From the NCBI GenBank assembly GCA_964342575.1, contig CAYFGZ010000009.1, positions 1-55,195 of the forward strand: a DNA stretch of 55,195 nucleotides, given 5' to 3'. A program made the translations under genes and the position numbers. This document shows, piece after piece, positions 33,256 to 42,146 of this stretch (its first letter is position 1; every line of letters starts with the position of its first letter). The notes beneath the pieces are model-generated. The model searched no databases. It was not told the DNA's origin and saw nothing but the letters and a program-made list of their open reading frames with translations. This DNA is from GCA-002701455 sp964342575 (GTDB lineage Bacteria > Pseudomonadota > Alphaproteobacteria > Thalassobaculales > Thalassobaculaceae).

Positions 33256-34482
33256 TCAAGTTTCCAGTTTTGTCTGCCTGAATTTCCACGCGCCCAATAA
33301 CATTACTAGAGAAATAACTGCAAGACAGGTTGCTACCAGTATAACGATATCATAGTTGGTAACCTCCCAAATAACAGACGCAATCGTAGGCGCTATGGCT
33401 GAACCGACCATAAATCCAATAGCCAACAAACCTGCTATAATACCAAAATCCCGACGTCCTAAAAGTTCAGCTATTATGGTTGGTCTGATAATACTAAAGA
33501 CACCATAACCGGCGCCTTGGAAAGCTACGAATAGGACTATAGCAAACGGTAAAAACTTAGCAAAAAATAGAGCTCCTCCGGCCACGATTATTGCGGCAAA
33601 TGAAACAACACAAATAATAAAGACTGAGACATAACGTTCAAAAACTACCATAATTAATCGACCCGCAACTTGCATAGGACCTATCATTGAAGCTCCCAAT
33701 ACCGCTGCCTCGCCGCTAAACCCTCTACCCGTTAATATTGGAAGCATATGGGTTGTAATCATGCCGTGAGCGCACGCGGCCAACGTAAAGGTGATAGCAA
33801 TAAACCAAAACGTTGCGGTTTTTGTAACGAACATTGCTTTTCTTGCAGTGGTGCTAGGAACTCGCACATCGCGCTTTGAATACCGAATTGCGTGGTAGGA
33901 TCCATATAAAATAAGCGGAACGGCAACTACGATTATTACAATCGCAAAAATAACCACAGCGGTCCGCCAGTCAAATAGCTGGGTAAGTATATGCGCGCTA
34001 GGGAAAGAGACCGTCGAGGCAAATCCAGCTGCGAGCGTTATGAGTGTTATAGCTCTTCGAGCTTGATTACCCATGCTATGCGTCACGATGGCAAAACAAG
34101 CCTCGTAGAGCGAACCGGACATTGCTACGCCAATACCGAACCATACCGCATAAAATTGCCAAACTTCTGTTACCTGAGATAATAAAAGTAGTAGAATGGC
34201 TGCAAGTATAGCACCGCCAACAAAAAAAACTCTGCCATATCCGAAATCAATGAACCGACCTACCAACGGCGCAAAAGCGGCCGCCACGACAAGGGATATA
34301 GTAAAAGCACCCGTCAATGTTGACTTGGAAAACCCAAGATCTGCCTCCCAAGTTGGAAAAAAAGCAGCAAAAGAATAATAATAGGCGGCCCAGACCAGAG
34401 TTTCGGCAATGGCAAACGACCAAACTATTTTTTGAAAAGTTCGTTTGTCTGGACCTTGGTCTGCATTTCCCGTCTTAGTCAT
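33256..34482 (-). CDS. Major facilitator superfamily transporter
   Basis: A 408-aa inner-membrane transporter with about 12 hydrophobic segments in two halves. The first loop (GRFIDFGYGRVFFVG) carries the MFS motif-A type D/G-x-G-R pattern, and a basic loop (SKRDVRVPSTTARK) links the halves. It resembles monocarboxylate/oxalate-type carriers of the MCT group. It could bring in an acid used by the nearby CoA-transferase genes. ATG at 34482 follows GGGGAAA. It lies 24 bp after an aminotransferase gene on the same strand, so the two may form one unit. The substrate cannot be read from the sequence. Confidence 0.92.
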   Translation of the reverse strand: MTKTGNADQGPDKRTFQKIVWSFAIAETLVWAAYYYSFAAFFPTWEADLGFSKSTLTGAFTISLVVAAAFAPLVGRFIDFGYGRVFFVGGAILAAILLLLLSQVTEVWQFYAVWFGIGVAMSGSLYEACFAIVTHSMGNQARRAITLITLAAGFASTVSFPSAHILTQLFDWRTAVVIFAIVIIVVAVPLILYGSYHAIRYSKRDVRVPSTTARKAMFVTKTATFWFIAITFTLAACAHGMITTHMLPILTGRGFSGEAAVLGASMIGPMQVAGRLIMVVFERYVSVFIICVVSFAAIIVAGGALFFAKFLPFAIVLFVAFQGAGYGVFSIIRPTIIAELLGRRDFGIIAGLLAIGFMVGSAIAPTIASVIWEVTNYDIVILVATCLAVISLVMLLGAWKFRQTKLET

Positions 34483-34506
34483 TTTCCCCAGTTTACCCTA
34501 ACCTAA

Positions 34507-35736
34507 TTAAACCTTTAATTTGTTCGAGCTGCGGAGAGGTATACCAAATTCGCTATGACAAATTTTTGCTAACTTTTTAACACCCTCCCTAATAGTTTCT
34601 TTAGAAGGATGCCCAAAGCATAGACGCAGCTTGGAGCGAGCGGGCTCTGCATCGCTAGACCAATCCGGTCCAGGGTTAAGCGCTATACCCTCTTTCAGAG
34701 CAATTTCGGCCAATTTGATAGTGTCAACATTTTCAGGCAGAGTAATCCATAAAAAGATCCCACCTCGCGGCCTTTGAAATTCTGCCGAAACTCCAAAATG
34801 TTCTTCAACCGCTTCGACAAGAGTATCCAATTTATTTTCAAGGGTGAGACACAAATCAGTTACGTGACTATCAAAATGCGTCTTGCAGTATTCTGCAAGC
34901 ATCATTTGTTCCAGAGCCCCAGTACCCCCATCGCTCTTGACTGCCAAAATCTGAGACAATATATCCCAATTTGCAATTAAGTATCCTACTCGCAGAGCTG
35001 GGGCGATTGTTTTAGAAAAAGAACCACAGTGAATGACTCTATTACCATCGTCTAATGCAGCAAGCGCTGGCGGCCTACTATCATCCCAGAGCAAATCTGC
35101 ATAGCATTCATCCTCAAGGATAGGTACATCAAATTTTTCCGAGATTTTTAATAATTCTCTCCTATTCTTCTCAGGCATAATGCTACCGCCCGGATTTTGG
35201 ATTGTGGGGATAACATACAAATATTTTGGTTTAATTCCCTCGGATTGTAACTCCATCAATGTTGAAACTAGCAAATCAAGGCGCATTCCCTCCTCATTAA
35301 GTGGAACTCCTATCGGATTAACGCCAAGTTTTCTCAATCTTCCAATGGCGCTTCCATAGCTGAATTGTTCTACAATAACCGTGTCGCCAGCCTCACATAA
35401 AATTGAATTAACTAAATCTAAGCCTTGCCCGGATCCTGATGTAATTAGGATGTTATCCACCGACGTTGTTAATCCACTTCGTTGCGCCACTTTGGATACA
35501 ATAAATTCGCGCAGAGGTTTGTATCCTTGAGGACCACTTTGAAGACCATAAGTAGCGAGTGACGCTCCCTCCTTCTCCAGAACGTTCGTGATTGACGTAA
35601 CCATCTGAGCAATAGGAATGCTCTCAGTATCATTATGACCGCCAATAAAGTTATATTTTGGAAACCCATTCCAGCGAGGACTCGGAGCCGGCAACCCTTT
35701 TATTAGTAAATTCGAATAATCAAGATCAAAACTCAT
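34507..35736 (-). CDS. PLP-dependent class I/II aminotransferase (LysN/MocR-domain type)
   Basis: A 409-aa fold-type I aminotransferase of the kind found as 2-aminoadipate aminotransferase or as the C-terminal half of MocR regulators, but with no helix-turn-helix in front. The Schiff-base lysine is Lys242 (GSFSKTIAPALRVGY); other PLP blocks are SGSGQGLD, PTIQNPGG and EDECYADL. The frame opens with an ATG-less extension to 35763, while ATG at 35736 follows GAGGGAAG and is preferred. It is divergent from the CaiB gene at 35876 across 139 bp. It probably transaminates an amino acid to a 2-oxoacid, with the MFS carrier downstream as a possible partner. Confidence 0.9.
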   Translation of the reverse strand: MSFDLDYSNLLIKGLPAPSPRWNGFPKYNFIGGHNDTESIPIAQMVTSITNVLEKEGASLATYGLQSGPQGYKPLREFIVSKVAQRSGLTTSVDNILITSGSGQGLDLVNSILCEAGDTVIVEQFSYGSAIGRLRKLGVNPIGVPLNEEGMRLDLLVSTLMELQSEGIKPKYLYVIPTIQNPGGSIMPEKNRRELLKISEKFDVPILEDECYADLLWDDSRPPALAALDDGNRVIHCGSFSKTIAPALRVGYLIANWDILSQILAVKSDGGTGALEQMMLAEYCKTHFDSHVTDLCLTLENKLDTLVEAVEEHFGVSAEFQRPRGGIFLWITLPENVDTIKLAEIALKEGIALNPGPDWSSDAEPARSKLRLCFGHPSKETIREGVKKLAKICHSEFGIPLRSSNKLKV

Positions 35737-35875
35737 TTTTTCTTCCCTCTTTCCAAATAACATAATTTTACATCTGACTGATGATCTAACGACTTGTTAC
35801 ACTGTTCAAAATGCCGAAATTAAGGGATTAACAATAATCATTAGGTGAAACCATTCTTCCGCTAGAGTTCTAAAA

Positions 35876-37048
35876 ATGTCAAATGCTCCTAATCCCCTTT
35901 CAGGTATCCGTGTGTTAGATTTAACCCAAATTTACAATGGGCCTTATGCGACTTTCCTTATGGCAATGGCGGGTGCCGACGTAATAAAGGTAGAGCCGCC
36001 TGGGGGTGAACATCTAAGGCGCCGCAACGCTCGAGGTGGTGCGCTATATCCGTTCAAAATGCTCAACCCTAATAAAAGAAGTATTTCACTAGATTTAAAA
36101 ACACGTGAAGATAAAGCTATCTTTTTAAAACTAGCTAGTACGGTTGACATTGTTATTGAAAATTTTGCGCCTGGCGTGGTTGACCGTTTGGGCGTGGGGT
36201 ACCAAGCCGTTAAATCTATAAAAAAAGATATCATATACGCATCTGGAAGCGGATACGGTCAAGACGGGCCATATAAAGGTTATCAGGCCATGGATATTGC
36301 TGTACAGGCCATGAGCGGCGTTATGAGTGCCACTGGTTTCCCGGAAAACCCTCCTGTTAAAGCAGGGGTGGCCCTGTGTGATTTTTTTGCTGGCATACAT
36401 TTATTTGGGGGCGTTATGACGGCACTGGTCAAAAAAGAAAGAACGGGGAAGGGTTCATATGTAGACGTATCGATGCAGGAATCGGTGTTCCCATCCTTTG
36501 CATCAAACCTGGGTTTGATGTTTGACAGCGACGTTGTGAAAATTCCGGAGCGCGTCGGAAATTTTCATGGTGGATTGTCTATTGCTCCCTATGGGGTATT
36601 TCCCGCGAACGACGGATACGTATCGATAATTTGTAATAATGATGCACACTGGCACCGTCTACTTGAGGTTATCGGCACGCCAGAGGCAAAGACCAATAAA
36701 AAATTTGAAACGATGGCAGATCGCGTTAATAACCTTAATGATGTTACAAAGTTGATAACAGACTGGTCTAGTAAATTAAAACGATCCAAAATTATGTCAT
36801 TGTTAAATGAAGCCCGCGTACCAAGTGGGATAGTTAAGAATCTGGGTGAGGTTATCGAAGATGAGAATCTTCATTCTAGGGGGATGATCCGGTGGATTGA
36901 AGACGATGAGGGCAATAAATCCTTGGCCGCGGCAAGCCCACTAAATATTGATGGGGTTAATCGTGTGGACTATCAGCCCTCTCCAGATATTGACGGAGAT
37001 AGGGAAGATATATTGCGGGAATTAGGGCAATATAAAGAAAAAGGATAA
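35876..37048 (+). CDS. CaiB/BaiF family CoA-transferase
   Basis: A 390-aa class III CoA-transferase, the third in the window. Catalytic Asp169 is in VALCDFFAG, and DLTQIYNGPYATFLMAMAG and ADVIKVEPPGGEH form the start of the fold. No strong Shine-Dalgarno site precedes ATG 35876. It begins a five-gene plus-strand series with two SDRs, an NTF2-like protein and an amidase; the first SDR starts 36 bp after its stop. The branch differs from the other two CaiB copies (formyl-CoA transferase-like spacing), so it likely has a distinct substrate. Confidence 0.93.
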   Translation: MSNAPNPLSGIRVLDLTQIYNGPYATFLMAMAGADVIKVEPPGGEHLRRRNARGGALYPFKMLNPNKRSISLDLKTREDKAIFLKLASTVDIVIENFAPGVVDRLGVGYQAVKSIKKDIIYASGSGYGQDGPYKGYQAMDIAVQAMSGVMSATGFPENPPVKAGVALCDFFAGIHLFGGVMTALVKKERTGKGSYVDVSMQESVFPSFASNLGLMFDSDVVKIPERVGNFHGGLSIAPYGVFPANDGYVSIICNNDAHWHRLLEVIGTPEAKTNKKFETMADRVNNLNDVTKLITDWSSKLKRSKIMSLLNEARVPSGIVKNLGEVIEDENLHSRGMIRWIEDDEGNKSLAAASPLNIDGVNRVDYQPSPDIDGDREDILRELGQYKEKG

Positions 37049-37084
37049 AATCTCTGATTACTGCGAATTCCTAGGGATACAATA

Positions 37085-37849
37085 ATGTTTGAAGATTTAA
37101 ACAATAAAGTAGCAATTGTTACTGGGGCTAGTCGGGGATTGGGCCGTGAATACGCCGAAAAACTGGCTGCAGCCGGCGCAAAAGTTGTAGCTGCCGACAT
37201 ATCAGACTGTTCGCAAACCACCCACTCCATAAATGAAAATGGAGGCATTTCTATTACTGTCGAACTCGACGTACGCCAGCAGAAAAGTTGCGATAACATG
37301 GCTACTAGCGCACTAAAATCATTTGGTCACATAGATATACTAGTCAATAATGCGGCTCTGTACGGTTCTCTAAAAGGTGGACGTTTCGAAGTCCTCCGAG
37401 AGGATGATTGGAATGACTGTATGAACGTAAATGTGAATGGTATTTGGAGGTGTTGCAAATCCGTTATAGAACCAATGAAAAGTAAAAAAAGCGGTTCTAT
37501 TATAAATATTTCATCATTAGCAGCACTTGCTGGATTACCTTACGCACTGCACTATTCAACTTCTAAAGCAGCAGTAATAGGAATGACCCGCGCACTCGCG
37601 AGGGAACTTGGTCGGGATTGGATCCGGGTGAATTCAATAGGACCCTCAGCTGTATTAACCGAAGGAACCGAAGAATTCTTTGGAGAAAAATTAGATCAAG
37701 CAGCTCAAGTTATAGCAGATGGGCAATCGCTGAAGCGAAACCTATCCCCAGAAGACATAGCCGGAACAGTTTTGTATTTAGCAAGCGACGCCTCGAAGTT
37801 TGTAACAGGCCAAACAATTATGGTAGATGGAGGTACAGTATTCCTCTAA
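37085..37849 (+). CDS. SDR family oxidoreductase
   Basis: A 254-aa classical SDR. TGASRGLG at residues 13-20, NNAA at 88-91, Ser144 (ISSLAAL), Tyr157 and Lys161 (YSTSK) form a complete active site. ADIS after strand 2 has an acidic residue that favours NAD. The end TGQTIMVDGGTVFL is standard. It lies between the CaiB gene and a second SDR (47-bp gap), so the two SDRs may oxidise successive alcohols. No specific substrate can be given. Confidence 0.93.
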   Translation: MFEDLNNKVAIVTGASRGLGREYAEKLAAAGAKVVAADISDCSQTTHSINENGGISITVELDVRQQKSCDNMATSALKSFGHIDILVNNAALYGSLKGGRFEVLREDDWNDCMNVNVNGIWRCCKSVIEPMKSKKSGSIINISSLAALAGLPYALHYSTSKAAVIGMTRALARELGRDWIRVNSIGPSAVLTEGTEEFFGEKLDQAAQVIADGQSLKRNLSPEDIAGTVLYLASDASKFVTGQTIMVDGGTVFL

Positions 37850-37896
37850 TAATTTAGACGCAAATAAGAACGATATTAGAAAAAAGGGTAAAAGGA

Positions 37897-38646
37897 ATGA
37901 CGGTTACGCACGATTATAGCGGACGCTCCGCAGTTATAACTGGAGGGGCCAGAGGTATAGGTCTAGCTGCAGCTAGACGCTTTCATGAAAGTGGAGCTGA
38001 AATCTCCCTCTGGGATATGGATGGAGAGCGTCTCGGCGAGGCCGCCGCCAGCTTCTCGGGCCACATCAGCACCCAAGTTGTAGACGTAACAAACTGGGAT
38101 TCCGTCCATGAAGCAGCCATAGCTAGTCATAAGGATATGGGAGGAGTGGATATCCTCCTTAATAGTGCGGGGATCGCCGGTCCAAATTTCAAGACTTGGG
38201 ATTATCCCATCGATGAATGGCTCAAGGTTGTTGATATAGATCTTAATGGGACCTTTCTCTGTTGCCGTGCGATCGTGCCATATATGCGTGACCAAAATTA
38301 CGGCCGAATCGTTAATATTGCATCCATTGCTGGCAAAGAAGGAAACCCTAATGCATCTCCTTATAGTGCCGCAAAGGCCGGGGTAATCGGCCTTACTAAA
38401 TCACTAGGAAAAGAATTGGCGGACATGAAAATCACGGTGAATTGCATAACTCCGGCTGCCGTCCGAACCGAAATCTTTGACCAAATAAGCCAGGAGCACA
38501 TTGATTTTATGTTGTCTAAAATCCCAATCGGCAGGTTTGGGACGGTAGAAGAAATAGCAAATCTTATAGCGTGGTTAAGTTCCGAAGAATGCTCTTTCAG
38601 TACGGGCGGCGTTTTCGATGTTTCAGGAGGGCGAGCTACATATTAA
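37897..38646 (+). CDS. SDR family oxidoreductase (FabG-like)
   Basis: A 249-aa classical SDR. TGGARGIG at residues 15-22, NSAG at 89-92 (NNAG variant), Ser143, Tyr156 and Lys160 (YSAAK) are present, and the acid after strand 2 (LWDMDGE) favours NAD. It looks like a FabG- or sugar-alcohol-type dehydrogenase. The ATG follows AAAAGG. It is the third gene of the CaiB-SDR-SDR series, and about 94 bp separates it from the NTF2-like gene. Confidence 0.92.
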   Translation: MTVTHDYSGRSAVITGGARGIGLAAARRFHESGAEISLWDMDGERLGEAAASFSGHISTQVVDVTNWDSVHEAAIASHKDMGGVDILLNSAGIAGPNFKTWDYPIDEWLKVVDIDLNGTFLCCRAIVPYMRDQNYGRIVNIASIAGKEGNPNASPYSAAKAGVIGLTKSLGKELADMKITVNCITPAAVRTEIFDQISQEHIDFMLSKIPIGRFGTVEEIANLIAWLSSEECSFSTGGVFDVSGGRATY

Positions 38647-38740
38647 CAAACCCTTTAATATGCGGCACAAATTAAAGGTTGATGAAGTGCAGCTAGCGCC
38701 ATGATATGGTACCTGCGTAGAGAAAAAGAGTAACAAGCTA

Positions 38741-39145
38741 ATGAGTGACACAGAAGCAGTTTTATTTGCCAATGAAGCATTTTATAATGCGTTTAGGACA
38801 AAAGATTTTGATGCCTTACAGGCTATTTGGTCATCCGATGAAAAAATCGCCTGTATACATCCAGGCTGGTTGCCTATCTATGGAAGAGACGCTGTTATGA
38901 AGAGCTGGAAAAATATTCTCACTGGTCCTAATTCTCCTGACATTTTCTGTCACGGGGCAGCAGCTCATTTTCTAAGTGATACTGCTTACTTCGTAACATG
39001 TTTTGAAAATCTCGCAGGTGGGACGATGTCAGCTACAAATATTTTTTTAAAAGAGGGCGGCAGTTGGAGAATAGTTCACCATCACGCCTCACCAACTATT
39101 CAAAATCCGCCTTCGATAAGTAACGATAATTCGCGGCTACAATAA
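38741..39145 (+). CDS. SnoaL/NTF2-like domain protein
   Basis: A 134-aa cone-shaped alpha/beta barrel of the nuclear transport factor 2-like superfamily (SnoaL_3/DUF4440 type). ANEAFYNAFRTKDFDALQAIW, then IHPGWLPIYGRDAVMKSW and WRIVHHHASP are the typical order of helix, hydrophobic pocket and final strand. Relatives are small-molecule isomerases or accessory proteins; a catalytic residue is not evident. It lies between an SDR and an amidase on the same strand. The role is unknown. Confidence 0.87.
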   Translation: MSDTEAVLFANEAFYNAFRTKDFDALQAIWSSDEKIACIHPGWLPIYGRDAVMKSWKNILTGPNSPDIFCHGAAAHFLSDTAYFVTCFENLAGGTMSATNIFLKEGGSWRIVHHHASPTIQNPPSISNDNSRLQ

Positions 39146-39182
39146 CCGGACCTGAGCGATTTTCATTGAGGCTTGTTTAAAT

Positions 39183-40643
39183 ATGACAAAATCTGCGACA
39201 AATTTAGTAAATATGACCGCCAACGAAGTTGTGGGTCTATTAAAAAGAAAAGAAGTAAGCCCAACTGAACTCCTAGACGCCTTGCAGGAAAGGATCATTA
39301 AAGTTGATAATAAAGTAAATGCCCTTCCAACTTTGTGTTGGGAAAGGGCCTATAAAGAAGCTGACAAAATGTCAAATTTAAGCCCAGATGAACGGGGCAT
39401 TCTAGCGGGACTACCTGTAGCTATAAAGGACCTTAACCCCGTTAGCGGTGTACGGTCCACGTGGGGATCACCAATCTACAGTGATTTCGTGCCCACGCGA
39501 TCCGATTGCCTAGTTGAAAATCTAGAAAACGAAGGCGGAATAGTCTACGCAAAAACAAATACGCCAGAATTTGGGGCTGGAGCAAACACATTTAACGAAG
39601 TCTTCGGCGCTACTTTAAATCCTTGGGATACAACAAAAAGTTGTGCTGGATCCTCTGGCGGGTCCGCTGTGGCCTTGGCAACTGGCCAAGCTTGGCTAGC
39701 GAGTGGTTCAGATCTTGGGGGCTCATTAAGGAATCCCGCCAGCTTCTGTTCTGTGGTAGGTTTTAGACCAAGTCCTGGCCGGGTAGCCTACGGAGCTGCC
39801 GGTGCTGGAGCATACCCAAACGGATTGTATAGCATTCCGGGGCAACCATTCAGCGTTGCTGGGCCAATGGCTCGCACAATTGCAGACGTTGCTTTATTCT
39901 TAGATGCTTTAGTAGGAACACATCCGGCTGACCCAATTTCCCTGCCCAGAACAACGAATAGTTATCTAGGTGCCGTCAATAGCCCGCGAAAACCAACTAA
40001 AGTGGCTTTTTCTCCTGACCTGGGCGTCACACCTGTCGATGGAGAAGTTGTAGATATCTGTCAAAAGGCAGCTAAAGTATTCCAAGACTTGGGATGCGTA
40101 GTAGAGGAAGCACACCCTGATTTTTCGGATGTTCAGGATATTTTTCAGACTTGGCGCGCTATATCCTTTTACGTTAGTAAAAAAGAACTCCTTGATACTC
40201 AAAAAGACCTTCTAAAACCAGAGGTCATCTGGAATATCGAGAAAGCATCCGAAATAACAGTCGATGATTTTGCACGTATTGAGCTTGCTCGCGGTCGTTA
40301 TATAGCTAGAGCTAATGAATTTTTTCAGGATTATGACCTATTACTTTGTCCTGCTACTATTGTTCCTCCATATCCAGTAGAACAGCGGTTCGTCGAGAGC
40401 CTAGGTGACCACAAATTCTCAAACTATGTAGAATGGTTAACTATAGCATATGCTATAACACTCACGGGCCATCCCGCGTTGAGTATACCTGCAGGCTTTA
40501 CGAAAGCCGGCTTACCTGTTGGCTTGCAAATGGTTGGCGGACCCAGGGGCGAAGCAAGTTTACTTATGGCCGCCAGACTTTATGAAGAAGCATCAAATAT
40601 CGACTTTGGAGTTCCAATTTATCCCCGAACACCAAAACATTAA
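39183..40643 (+). CDS. Amidase (amidase-signature family)
   Basis: A 486-aa amidase of the amidase signature family, which hydrolyses an amide to acid and ammonia. The Ser-cisSer-Lys triad is complete: Lys82 (AIKDLN), Ser157 (CAGSSGGSA) and nucleophile Ser181 (GSDLGGSLRNP). Its length is normal for single-domain members. Absence of a GatB or GatC neighbour argues against the glutamyl-tRNA amidotransferase A subunit. It ends the plus-strand catabolic series, 37 bp after the NTF2-like gene, and may provide the free acid for a CoA-transferase. Substrate unknown. Confidence 0.92.
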   Translation: MTKSATNLVNMTANEVVGLLKRKEVSPTELLDALQERIIKVDNKVNALPTLCWERAYKEADKMSNLSPDERGILAGLPVAIKDLNPVSGVRSTWGSPIYSDFVPTRSDCLVENLENEGGIVYAKTNTPEFGAGANTFNEVFGATLNPWDTTKSCAGSSGGSAVALATGQAWLASGSDLGGSLRNPASFCSVVGFRPSPGRVAYGAAGAGAYPNGLYSIPGQPFSVAGPMARTIADVALFLDALVGTHPADPISLPRTTNSYLGAVNSPRKPTKVAFSPDLGVTPVDGEVVDICQKAAKVFQDLGCVVEEAHPDFSDVQDIFQTWRAISFYVSKKELLDTQKDLLKPEVIWNIEKASEITVDDFARIELARGRYIARANEFFQDYDLLLCPATIVPPYPVEQRFVESLGDHKFSNYVEWLTIAYAITLTGHPALSIPAGFTKAGLPVGLQMVGGPRGEASLLMAARLYEEASNIDFGVPIYPRTPKH

Positions 40644-40679
40644 ACATATTGTTTTAAAAGAAATTTGGAGAACTCAATT

Positions 40680-40970
40680 ATGCCAGTATTACTAAGCTCG
40701 ACTCAACGAAAAGACGCACTCAAAACATTAATAGACTGGAGTGAGGCAGATGACGGAAAATCAATAGAAAAGCATTTTCAATTTAAAGATTTTAATCAAG
40801 CATTTGGATTCATGTCGCAGGCCGCCCTAAAAGCTGAGCAGATGGACCACCACCCAGAGTGGAGCAACGTTTACAATAAAGTCGCCGTGACCTTGTCTAC
40901 ACATGACGCTCAAGGCGTAACAGAGTTAGACATTCAACTAGCTGCTTTTATGGATGAAATAGTCAGGTAA
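40680..40970 (+). CDS. phhB: Pterin-4a-carbinolamine dehydratase
   Basis: A 96-aa protein of the DCoH/PhhB family, which dehydrates 4a-hydroxytetrahydropterin in pterin recycling. FNQAFGFMSQAALKAEQMDHHPEWSNVYNKV spans the family core; the active-site HHPEW and the end THDAQGVTELDIQLA are conserved. ATG at 40680 follows TTGGAG at 40665, and the earlier TTG there is not a start. No phenylalanine hydroxylase gene lies nearby, which is common for this gene in bacteria. Its last 8 bases overlap the tail of the decayed response-regulator fragment on the other strand. Confidence 0.93.
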   Translation: MPVLLSSTQRKDALKTLIDWSEADDGKSIEKHFQFKDFNQAFGFMSQAALKAEQMDHHPEWSNVYNKVAVTLSTHDAQGVTELDIQLAAFMDEIVR

Positions 40971-41240
40971 TATTTGGCGTGGCGTCGAGCGAATAACCAG
41001 ACCCTCTAACCGTGCGAACCAACTCCGGTCCGTCCCAAGCATTAATTGCTTTTCTTAATCGTTTTACGTGAATATGTCTGTTCTTGCCTCAACAAAAACG
41101 TCTCCCCACACCCCATACCTTTCCTAGAATTACTTCTCTGGAAAACACATAGGTTGGTCTGTCTATCAGTGTCTCTAGGAGCTTGAAACACTTTGGGCTA
41201 AGATGGACCATATGTCCGTCACGCGTAACCCTGTGCGAAT
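40963..41240 (-). pseudogene. Remnant of a PhoB/OmpR-type response regulator, DNA-binding domain
   Basis: The minus strand of this gap encodes about 90 residues of a winged-helix DNA-binding domain. In one frame it reads HRVTRDGHMVHLSP, then KLLETLIDRPTYVFSRE and VWGVGR; the same frame then hits TGA. The next block, DVFVEART, is found in a shifted frame, and then HIHVKRLRKAINAWDGPE and LVRTVRGSGYSLD return in the first frame, ending in TGA at 40963-40965. This is the C-terminal half of a PhoB/OmpR regulator with frame damage on both sides of the recognition helix. Stops appear upstream near 41250, and no receiver domain remains. It is seen only by joining frames, so it was missed by ORF length. 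It is most likely a dying regulator, not a functional gene. Confidence 0.8.
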
Positions 41241-41287
41241 CGCAATTTTATTCTGAACATTATTATTTGTATGCAAAAACATCAACG

Positions 41288-42139
41288 ATGTCATATTGTT
41301 CAAATATGGTTAAATCTGAATTAAATATAACTTTAGAAAAAGGAAGTGTTTGGCTTGCTGGAGCCGGACCGGGTGACCCAGGACTACTAACTCTGCATGC
41401 TTTAAGTGGCATGAATCAGGCAGATATCATTGTCTACGACGCCTTGGTTAGTAAAGAAGTTTTAAAATTAGCAAACCCCCTAACACCCCTTGAATTTGCT
41501 GGAAAAAGAGGAGGAAAACCATCTCCTAAACAGGTGGATATTTCATTGCGTTTAGTTCAACTGGCGCGGCTTGGCAAGCGCGTACTAAGACTAAAAGGTG
41601 GTGATCCCTTTGTTTTCGGGCGAGGGGGTGAAGAAGCGACTACTCTTTTTCACGCGGGTATACCGTTTAGGATCATTCCGGGCATAACCTCTGGAATTGG
41701 AGGTTTGGCATATGCTGGGATACCCCTTACGCACCGCGATACTAATCATGCCGTAACTTTGGTTACCGGCCATGATACGGGTGGAGGAATATCCAACATA
41801 GACTGGCCTGCCATTAGTAAAAGCGCTCCAGTCGTGGTCATATATATGGCTATGAGACACCTCGATTCCATTATCGAAGCATTTTTGACAGAAGGAAGAC
41901 CCAGGGACGAGCCAATGGCAATTATATCAAACGCGTCGATGCCAAATCAGACTGTATTAGAAACTACGCTGGCTACTTGCAGCGACAACGTCAAGTCAAC
42001 AAACGTCGAGGCGCCATCAATAGTGGTTATAGGTAAAGTGGTTAATTTTAGAAGCATGTTGAATTGGATTGATACCATTCCGTCCCCAACGGCGAACTTG
42101 CTTCCTTTTGCAGATTTAGAAACTGAACGAACGGGGTAA
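41288..42139 (+). CDS. cobA: Uroporphyrinogen-III C-methyltransferase
   Basis: A SUMT that methylates uroporphyrinogen III at C2 and C7 using SAM to make precorrin-2, the branch point to cobalamin and siroheme. The gene encodes 283 aa from the ATG at 41288. GAGPGDPGLLTL, VLRLKGGDPFVFGRGGEE, PGITSGIGGLAYAGIPLTHRD and VIYMAM are the conserved methyltransferase blocks; no siroheme CysG N-terminal domain is fused. The frame continues upstream to 41183, but that part is antisense to the response-regulator remnant, so ATG 41288 or 41306 is used; neither has a good Shine-Dalgarno site. cobB follows 7 bp later. With cobW, cobN and cobT in this window it supports aerobic vitamin B12 synthesis. Confidence 0.92.
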   Translation: MSYCSNMVKSELNITLEKGSVWLAGAGPGDPGLLTLHALSGMNQADIIVYDALVSKEVLKLANPLTPLEFAGKRGGKPSPKQVDISLRLVQLARLGKRVLRLKGGDPFVFGRGGEEATTLFHAGIPFRIIPGITSGIGGLAYAGIPLTHRDTNHAVTLVTGHDTGGGISNIDWPAISKSAPVVVIYMAMRHLDSIIEAFLTEGRPRDEPMAIISNASMPNQTVLETTLATCSDNVKSTNVEAPSIVVIGKVVNFRSMLNWIDTIPSPTANLLPFADLETERTG

Positions 42140-42146
42140 AGGTAGA

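Noticed and set aside
41183..41287. Longer cobA start at 41183
   Set aside because: The extra residues do not fit the family and are the antisense of the response-regulator remnant.
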